Origin: Pseudothermotoga sp.
GTDB taxonomy: Bacteria; Thermotogota; Thermotogae; Thermotogales; DSM-5069
Assembly: GCA_003510135.1 (NCBI GenBank)
Contig: DOKY01000036.1
Coordinates: 203,066 to 249,721, forward strand
DNA length: 46,656 bases
Direction: 5' to 3'
Part shown: piece by piece, positions 41,249 through 46,656 of the stretch
Layout: every line of letters begins with the position of its first letter
Position numbering within the stretch: position 1 is the first letter of the stretch
Program-made: the position numbers and the translations under genes
The notes under the pieces: model-generated
Databases searched by the model: none
What the model was told of the DNA's origin: nothing
Seen by the model: the letters and a program-made list of their open reading frames with translations, nothing else

Positions 41249-42315
41249 CACAGCTCCAACGAGCTGAGATCCCCAAGGACGAACTTCATCGCCTTCGGTA
41301 ATTTCCCGTTCTGACTTATCCTCACACCCTTGCCGATCAACGATGAATCTACTCTCATTGACAAATTGCTCAGTTTACTCTCGTCCATCAGTATGGAGTT
41401 CTCCACCTCGCAGTTTTCCAGTGTCACTCCATTACCGATGGACGTGTAGGGTCCTACGTAAGAGTTCACGATCCTGCAGTTTTCCCCGATCACGACAGGC
41501 CCCCTTATGAGCGAGTTAGCGATGACGGAACCTTTCGCCACGTGGACCCTGCCCTGAACGATCGTGCTATCATCGATCTTTCCGGCACATTCATCCTCTT
41601 TCATGGAGTCGAGTATGCGCCTGTTCGCTTCGAGGAGATCTTCCGGTTTTCCCGTGTCCTTCCACCAGCCCTGTATCACGTGCGCCCTTACGGTGCGGCC
41701 TTTCTGGATCAAATAGCCTATGGCATCCGTGATCTCGAGCTCCCCCCTCCACGAGGGTTTGATGTTCTCTATGGCCTCGAAGACGCTCTTTCTGAACAAA
41801 TAAACTCCCACGATGGCCAGATCGCTCTTCGGTTCTTTCGGCTTTTCCTCCACATGGGTGATCCTTCCGTCTTCCAGCACCGCGACACCGTAAGATCGTG
41901 GATCCTTCACGCGCGCGAGCAGCACGTAAGCGTCGATGTTCTCCGATTCGAAGCTTTTCACCATGTCTGAGATGTCTTCGAACACCAGATTGTCTCCGAG
42001 CACCATCAGGAAAGGCTCATCCTTTAAAAATTCCTTAGAGATGTACACCGCGTGTGCTATGCCTTTAGGCTGAGTCTGAACAACGTAATCGATGTGCATG
42101 CCCAGTTGCGCTCCATCTTTCAACGTTTCTTTGAACAGCGTTTCGTTCTCGGGACTCACCACAATAGCGATCTCGTTCACCCCAGCTTTCTTCATGAACT
42201 CGAGCGTGTATAAGATGACGGGCCTGTTGGCCACAGGTATCAAGTGTTTCGCCGTCGTGTAGGTCAGTGGCCTGAGTCTTGTGCCTTTGCCCGCGCAGAG
42301 AACCAAACCCTTCAT
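41248..42315 (-). CDS. Sugar-1-phosphate nucleotidyltransferase (glucose-1-phosphate thymidylyltransferase type)
   Basis: Makes a nucleotide sugar (probably dTDP- or UDP-glucose type) for cell-surface polysaccharide. In 355 residues, the nucleotidyltransferase domain (1-235) has LCAGKGTRLRPLT at 6-18, the metal Asp in MVLGDNLVFED, EEKPKEPKSD and WWKDTGKPEDLL. A left-handed beta-helix (about 245-355) shows hexapeptide-like repeats such as GPVVIGENCRI, as in archaeal and Thermotogota thymidylyltransferases. The start is ATG 42315, seven bases after GAGGGGG. It lies 12 bases after the barrel gene and is probably co-transcribed with it. Confidence 0.9.
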   Translation of the reverse strand: MKGLVLCAGKGTRLRPLTYTTAKHLIPVANRPVILYTLEFMKKAGVNEIAIVVSPENETLFKETLKDGAQLGMHIDYVVQTQPKGIAHAVYISKEFLKDEPFLMVLGDNLVFEDISDMVKSFESENIDAYVLLARVKDPRSYGVAVLEDGRITHVEEKPKEPKSDLAIVGVYLFRKSVFEAIENIKPSWRGELEITDAIGYLIQKGRTVRAHVIQGWWKDTGKPEDLLEANRRILDSMKEDECAGKIDDSTIVQGRVHVAKGSVIANSLIRGPVVIGENCRIVNSYVGPYTSIGNGVTLENCEVENSILMDESKLSNLSMRVDSSLIGKGVRISQNGKLPKAMKFVLGDLSSLEL

Positions 42316-42327
42316 GCACAAACCCCC

Positions 42328-43584
42328 TCACATGTTGATGGAGAAACTGAAAGAGAGTCCAACAAAAGGTTGTGAATTTCTCACGCCAAATTTTCCACTC
42401 ACCGATACGTCTTCAATGTTGAACTTAGGGAGATATTTCGTTCGATAGCTCGCTTGAGCCATCAGTGTGTTCACAGATGAGATTTCACCTGTCAACCATC
42501 TCGTACCGTTTGGCACGCTTCCACCGTGCCATGGTAAACTCGGCGTTCTGGTTCCGAAAATGACGGATTCCCAACCCACACTGAAGCACCAGTTGGAGAG
42601 ATGGTACTCGAAGTTGACCGTGCAGGCAACGTTGTTCTCACCGTACTTGTAACCGATCATATTTTTTTCGATAGGATAATTTGTTCCCTCGAAAAAGACG
42701 TACTCGCAAGGTTTATCAACGTGTGTTCTTTCGAACGTGTAAGCGGTCGCACCGGCCACCTCGACCGTGAACCTGACAGGATCCTTCCTTCCGGAAAAAC
42801 CTATCAAGAATGCAATTTTATCGGGATTCTGATAGCTTTCCGGTGAAATGAACCTGTTCATGTTTATGTCGTCTATCAGGACTTCGGCATAAGCGCGCCA
42901 CAGATCGTCGTAAAGTACCACGTAGCCACCGATCATGGAATTGTCGTCCAGCTGAGCCGAGCTGACGCCCCACGGCGCCGAAAGGTGCCAGAATTCCTGA
43001 ATACCAAAAATTGGTATCGGGACGAAGTAATAGTACGGATCGAAGTATCTGTTCAGAAAAAGCACAGACTCTTGATAAGCTATCTCAAGACCCTGAGAGA
43101 ATAACAGGGACAGTCTTCTGTACACCAAACCCTTCGCTGGTTTATCCTCGGTTGAAAAGGTCCTGAGACCGGCCCATAGGGTTTCGACAGACATCTTTTT
43201 AGCTGGATCGATCCAGGACACCCTTGCTGTGGGATAAGAAAATCCCTTCTCCGACAGGAAAAGGTTGTAAAACTCACCCGGCCCAACCTTGTTTTGTTTC
43301 ACCCCCACATCGACTTCGAGGTTCTGACTGTGGTATCTGAAATAGCCTTCATCCCAGTACCAGTAATGATTCTTGAGAAAATCGCTGTATGGTGGCGTCA
43401 CGATGTTGTCCCTTCTGAACCCACCGCTCGCAACGAATTCTGTTCCCACGAACGGCACGGTGAGACGGAATTTGATCGAATCGAAGACTTGCTCGAAGTC
43501 GTACTCGAGATCCGCTTCAACCTGAAACGTTGCACCCAACAGAACCGTGCAGAAAAGCAACATGACTGTTAGCGCTATCCTCAC
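42328..43584 (-). CDS. Predicted outer-membrane beta-barrel protein, Wzi-like
   Basis: 418 residues beginning with a signal peptide (MRIALTVMLLFCTVLLGA). The rest alternates polar and aromatic residues in strand-like stretches and ends in FSFSINM, as expected of a barrel in the Thermotoga outer sheath. VGPGEFYNLFLSEKGFSYP resembles the GPG-xx-LLLS segment of the capsule-assembly lectin Wzi, and the neighbour makes a nucleotide sugar. The relation is faint, so Wzi-like is tentative. The start is GTG 43584 behind GGGAGGG, with an exact TATAAT at 43611-43606. The few upstream codons open in frame are rejected. Confidence 0.7.
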   Translation of the reverse strand: MRIALTVMLLFCTVLLGATFQVEADLEYDFEQVFDSIKFRLTVPFVGTEFVASGGFRRDNIVTPPYSDFLKNHYWYWDEGYFRYHSQNLEVDVGVKQNKVGPGEFYNLFLSEKGFSYPTARVSWIDPAKKMSVETLWAGLRTFSTEDKPAKGLVYRRLSLLFSQGLEIAYQESVLFLNRYFDPYYYFVPIPIFGIQEFWHLSAPWGVSSAQLDDNSMIGGYVVLYDDLWRAYAEVLIDDINMNRFISPESYQNPDKIAFLIGFSGRKDPVRFTVEVAGATAYTFERTHVDKPCEYVFFEGTNYPIEKNMIGYKYGENNVACTVNFEYHLSNWCFSVGWESVIFGTRTPSLPWHGGSVPNGTRWLTGEISSVNTLMAQASYRTKYLPKFNIEDVSVSGKFGVRNSQPFVGLSFSFSINM

Positions 43585-43605
43585 GATCTCAACCCTCCCC
43601 ACAAG

Positions 43606-43611
43606 ATTATA
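43606..43611 (-). promoter_or_regulatory. -10 element of the barrel/nucleotidyltransferase genes
   Basis: An exact TATAAT on the minus strand, 22 bases upstream of the GTG start. No clear -35 is seen. Confidence 0.45.
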
Positions 43612-43663
43612 GAACGACATGAACGGTTTTCTACGTGAAAGTCGGGCTTTCTTGATATATGCA

Positions 43664-43691
43664 TTGACCCAAATTGTCTTTTTGATATAAA
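43664..43691 (+). promoter_or_regulatory. Promoter of the carbohydrate ABC transporter
   Basis: TTGACC (43664-43669), 16 bases, then TATAAA (43686-43691). Transcription would start near 43698, leaving a leader of about 20 bases. Confidence 0.7.
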
Positions 43692-43718
43692 ATCAGACCA
43701 CGCTGAGGGGGTGTGTTT

Positions 43719-44963
43719 ATGAGGAAACTGGTGGTGTTGATGGCGATCTTGTTGTGCGTTGTTGCGCTCGCTGGTGAGGTTAACATCTGGAGCTGGAGAA
43801 GCCAGGATGCCGAGGTCTGGAAACAGGTTGAACAGGAACTCAGGAAGATGGGTAAGGACATCAAGATCAACTTCACGGCCTTTGCACCGACCGAATACGA
43901 CGCCAAGATCGCTGTTGCGCTTCAAACGGGTACAGGACCGGACATCGTCTACTCCAGAAGGCTCCCAGGTGGAAGAACCCAAACGATGATCGAGAACGGG
44001 CTGTACTTACCCATCGACGAGTACGTCGATTTCTCCAACTTCTCTGAGACAATCCTAAAGTCCGTGACCTTCCAGGGTAAAAGGTACGGAGTTCCCTTCG
44101 CGGTCCAGGTGGTGGGCATCTTCTACAACAAGGAGTACTTCGACCGGTTCAAGCTCAAAGAGCCAGAAACGTGGGATGAACTCGTTGAGATCGCCAAAAC
44201 TTTGAAGAAGAACGGCATCACTCCGTTCTTCGTGCCCGGTAAAGAAGCCTGGGCTCTGACAATGCAGCATGCCATGTGCGGTGTGAGCGTCCTCGGGCCG
44301 GAGTGGATCAAGAAGCTCACTGATGGAGAAACAGACTTCCTCGATCCGAAGTTCACCGATCTGAACCGCAGGTTGAACGAGCTGAAGGTTTACTACCAGG
44401 ATGGCTTCTTGGCGAACTCCACCACCGACATGGACGCGGCCTTCGCATTCGGTCAGGCGGCGATGGTCTTCTATGGAATCTGGGGTTATCAGAACTGGAA
44501 GAATCTGAACCCAGACATCGAAGTGGGTTACTTCATGGTGCCTCCGCTCACGAAGGATCAAAAGCCTTATGCGTACGTTTACATGGATGGTGCCATAACA
44601 CTCACGTCAAACGTGAAGAACCTTAAAGACTCAATCGAGGTTCTGAAATTCTGCGCGACGCCAAAGTTCGGCACCATCTTCGCGAACATCACTTACAACA
44701 TCCCCGCCGTCTCGGGAGCCGAGATACCAAAAATTCCGCTGCTGGAGGAAATTGTCGATGTGTATCTGAACCATGCTTCACCTTACGTCTACTGGGTTGG
44801 TTCGGTGTTCGTTACGCAGAAGCCGTCGCTCTACGATGACGTGTTGAGTCCGGGCATGCAGGAGATGTACGCGGGTAAAATCACACCCGAAGAGCTTTCC
44901 AGGAGGGCTCAGGAAGCCATTTCTCAGTGGTACGAACCGTTGAAGAAGAGGCTTGGAAAGTGA
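43719..44963 (+). CDS. Carbohydrate ABC transporter substrate-binding protein (family 1)
   Basis: Extracytoplasmic sugar receptor of the MalE/UgpB class, 414 residues. A signal peptide MRKLVVLMAILLCVVALA is followed by the mature GEVNIWSWRS. Family marks are KIAVALQTGTGPDIVY, YGVPFAVQVVGIFYNKEYF, PETWDELVEIAKTLKKNG, and FAFGQAAMVFYGIWGYQNW. No lipobox Cys is present. The ligand is probably an oligosaccharide but cannot be named. The start taken is ATG 43719, eight bases after GAGGGG. GTG 43713 is too near that site. A terminator hairpin separates it from the permease genes. Confidence 0.93.
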   Translation: MRKLVVLMAILLCVVALAGEVNIWSWRSQDAEVWKQVEQELRKMGKDIKINFTAFAPTEYDAKIAVALQTGTGPDIVYSRRLPGGRTQTMIENGLYLPIDEYVDFSNFSETILKSVTFQGKRYGVPFAVQVVGIFYNKEYFDRFKLKEPETWDELVEIAKTLKKNGITPFFVPGKEAWALTMQHAMCGVSVLGPEWIKKLTDGETDFLDPKFTDLNRRLNELKVYYQDGFLANSTTDMDAAFAFGQAAMVFYGIWGYQNWKNLNPDIEVGYFMVPPLTKDQKPYAYVYMDGAITLTSNVKNLKDSIEVLKFCATPKFGTIFANITYNIPAVSGAEIPKIPLLEEIVDVYLNHASPYVYWVGSVFVTQKPSLYDDVLSPGMQEMYAGKITPEELSRRAQEAISQWYEPLKKRLGK

Positions 44964-44973
44964 ACAGGCCAGG

Positions 44974-44999
44974 CCCCAGCCTTCGGGCTGGGGCTTTTC
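44974..44999 (+). terminator. UUCG-loop terminator/attenuator between binding protein and permeases
   Basis: GCCCCAGCC (44974-44982), TTCG loop, GGCTGGGGC (44987-44995), then T4. The short T run suggests partial termination, giving more binding protein than permease and shielding the upstream 3' end. Confidence 0.88.
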
Positions 45000-45018
45000 A
45001 AAAATGGGGTGAACGTGG

Positions 45019-45921
45019 ATGAAAGTGAAGACGAGACACGTTCTGTTTTTTGTTCTTCCCGCGCTGGCTCTGTACAGTCTGTTTGTCGTCTACCCGCTGC
45101 TGGATAGTTTGACTCTGAGCTTCTATTCATGGAAGGGCGTTGGTCCAAAAGTCTTCGTTGGTTTGAAAAACTTCAAAGAGATGTTCTTCGGTTCCTTTTC
45201 GAAAGAAGTCTTCAACGCCTTTTTCCACAACATCTACTTCTTCGTTGTTACTTCGGCGCTCGAGCTCGGTCTTGGTTTTCTGATCGCGTTTCTCCTTGCG
45301 AGTAAACTGAGAGGCACGAAGATCTTCCGCACTGTTGTGTACATGCCCAACATGATACCACTCGTGATCGTTGGTTTCATGTGGAATCTGTTTTTGAATC
45401 CACAGATAGGACTCGTCAACAATTTTCTCAAACTTGTGGGACTGAAGAGCCTGGCGAGACCGTGGCTGGGTGATCCATCCACGGCTTTTCTGAGCATCAT
45501 CCTGGTCAATACTTGGAGACACCTCGGTTTTTATGTTCTGGTGATCCTTGCAGCGATTCTCAACATTCCTCCGGACCTCATCGAGGCAGCTTACATCGAT
45601 GGGGCGAACAACAGGAAAATAGCTTCGAAAATCGTTTTTCCCCTCGTTCTACCCACGTTCAGAACGCTGTTGATTCTGCTTTTCATAGGAAGTTTCAACG
45701 TCTTCGACATGGTTTACGCCATGACGGGCGTTCAGGCTGGGCCTTTCAGAAAGACCGACGTGCTTGGCACTGTGTTCTACAGGACCGCTTTCGGAGGGCT
45801 GGGGAGCGCGTACACAGACATGGGTCTTGGTGCAGCGGTTACCGTGTTTATCTTCACCATCGTGATGCCACTCTCGATTCTGTACGTGTTCCTGGTTGAA
45901 AGAAGGGAAAGAGCATGGTGA
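45019..45921 (+). CDS. Carbohydrate ABC transporter permease, MalF type
   Basis: A 300-residue inner-membrane subunit with six predicted helices. The ATPase-contacting EAA loop is EAAYIDGANNRKIASKIVFP near residue 190. The first hydrophobic stretch HVLFFVLPALALYSLFVVYP is typical of MalF/UgpA. ATG 45019 is preceded by GGGGTG, 20 bases after the terminator. Its stop overlaps the start of the second permease. No ATP-binding subunit is seen; many such systems share an MsmX-type ATPase. Confidence 0.94.
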   Translation: MKVKTRHVLFFVLPALALYSLFVVYPLLDSLTLSFYSWKGVGPKVFVGLKNFKEMFFGSFSKEVFNAFFHNIYFFVVTSALELGLGFLIAFLLASKLRGTKIFRTVVYMPNMIPLVIVGFMWNLFLNPQIGLVNNFLKLVGLKSLARPWLGDPSTAFLSIILVNTWRHLGFYVLVILAAILNIPPDLIEAAYIDGANNRKIASKIVFPLVLPTFRTLLILLFIGSFNVFDMVYAMTGVQAGPFRKTDVLGTVFYRTAFGGLGSAYTDMGLGAAVTVFIFTIVMPLSILYVFLVERRERAW

Positions 45922-46656
45922 GGTTCACGAGAGTTGGAAAACTCTTCGCCTACGTTTTCCTGACGATCTACGCTTTGATCATAGTCGTACCCTTCACGAT
46001 GATGGTTATGAACTCCTTCAAATCGATGCGGGAACTCTTTTTGAAACCTTTCTCTCTTCCTTCCACTTTCAGATTCGACAACTTTAAAAAAGCATGGAAC
46101 TTCGCAAACATCGGGTTGGGTTACAGAAACAGTCTGATCGTTGCCGGCATAACGGTGATCATCGTGGTGTTGCTCGCGAGCATGTTCGCCTACATGGTTT
46201 CGAAGTACAATTTTGCTTTCAGGAGGGGTGTGTTCCTCTACACGATGCTGGGGCTGGCTTTACCAGCGAGGCTCGCGGTGATACCCATTTTCATTCTGCT
46301 CAGGAACATGAACCTGACCGATTCGCTGATGGGACTGGTTCTGGTTTACAGCTCTGTGAACCTTCCGTTTTCGATCTTCATTTTGAAGAACTTCATGGAC
46401 GCGGTACCGAACGAGCTCTGTGAAGCGGCTCGAATAGACGGAGCGAGCGTTGGCTATATCTATTACAAGCTTATTCTTCCGCTCACCAGACCGGCACTCT
46501 CCATAGTGGCGATCGTGACCTTCGTCAATGTCTGGAATGATTTCTTCTTCCCGTTGATTCTCATCAACGATCGATCGAAAGCGTCTATAACACTCGCTGT
46601 GTCCATGTTCTTTGGTGAGTATTCTATACAGTGGTCGCTGCTGTTCGCAGGAGATC
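45915..46656 (+). CDS. Carbohydrate ABC transporter permease, MalG type (partial, runs off the window)
   Basis: Begins at ATG 45915, overlapping the MalF-type stop by 7 bases, and stays open to the last base, giving 247 codons so far. The N-terminal YVFLTIYALIIVVPFTMMV helix and the MNSFKSMRELF segment are typical of MalG/UgpE. The EAA loop EAARIDGASVGYIYYKLILP lies near residue 175. Roughly the last 25-30 residues are missing, judged from the usual length of about 275. Confidence 0.93.
   Translation, partial: MVRFTRVGKLFAYVFLTIYALIIVVPFTMMVMNSFKSMRELFLKPFSLPSTFRFDNFKKAWNFANIGLGYRNSLIVAGITVIIVVLLASMFAYMVSKYNFAFRRGVFLYTMLGLALPARLAVIPIFILLRNMNLTDSLMGLVLVYSSVNLPFSIFILKNFMDAVPNELCEAARIDGASVGYIYYKLILPLTRPALSIVAIVTFVNVWNDFFFPLILINDRSKASITLAVSMFFGEYSIQWSLLFAGD

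Noticed and set aside
1..46656. CRISPR arrays, insertion sequences, prophage genes, inteins
   Set aside because: No regularly spaced repeats, transposase or integrase motifs or interrupted catalytic domains were found on reading both strands.

Overview
The window looks like chromosomal DNA from a thermophilic Thermotogota bacterium, most likely Pseudothermotoga or Thermotoga-like. This is an inference from protein style: Thermotoga-type Rex, B12-dependent NrdJ, MreB and FlgG, frequent GTG/TTG starts, strong GGAGG ribosome sites and tight ATGA/GTGA overlaps. I see no insertion sequences, phage genes or CRISPR arrays. The DNA is almost wholly coding, in about a dozen operons, and the only gene-free stretch above 300 bases is 32999-33453.

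Layout. 65-5695 (+): argS, purB, purA, a nitroreductase and argF, ending at a bidirectional terminator shared with a convergent cold-shock gene. 6185-8267 (+): a double zinc-ribbon protein with an acidic tail, an isoaspartyl dipeptidase and the NADH sensor Rex. 8328-10829 (+): class II ribonucleotide reductase nrdJ, whose promoter overlaps a terminator-like hairpin. 10875-11198 (-): DUF1292 protein. 11403-18016 (+): a BMP-type (nucleoside-like) ABC transporter with an RpiR-SIS regulator and an FGGY kinase, behind a promoter with repeated palindromic operator-like sites. 25054-18017 (-): one compact operon metG-gyrA-archease-lexA-STAS-rpiB-HDAC-like, ending back to back with the FGGY kinase gene.

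25114-26667 (-) is a beta-CASP metallo-beta-lactamase nuclease, divergent from recJ (+). This RecJ carries a C-terminal half of about 400 residues that looks like a decayed superfamily-2 helicase. It is coupled to a YqgF/RuvX gene with an extra domain, whose stop codon lies inside a tRNA-Arg(CCG) gene. mreB and two flagellar rod genes follow. After a 455-base intergenic region with tandem terminators and two LacI-operator-like sites comes a redox operon (33454-38055): lipoamide-dehydrogenase-like flavoprotein, [2Fe-2S] protein, a flavoprotein fused to ferredoxin and BFD-like domains, and a DadA/sarcosine-oxidase-like oxidase. It runs on into a membrane protein, yajC, secD and secF. 41248-43584 (-) holds a sugar-1-phosphate nucleotidyltransferase and a predicted Wzi-like outer-membrane barrel. 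43719 to the window edge (+) is a carbohydrate ABC transporter: binding protein, a UUCG-loop terminator, and two permeases, the last cut by the edge.

The most unusual points are the RecJ pseudo-helicase extension, the yqgF/tRNA overlap (RNase P cleavage would remove the yqgF stop codon), the promoter/terminator overlap before nrdJ, the self-contained amino-acid-oxidase redox operon, and the operator-like repeats before the BMP transporter.
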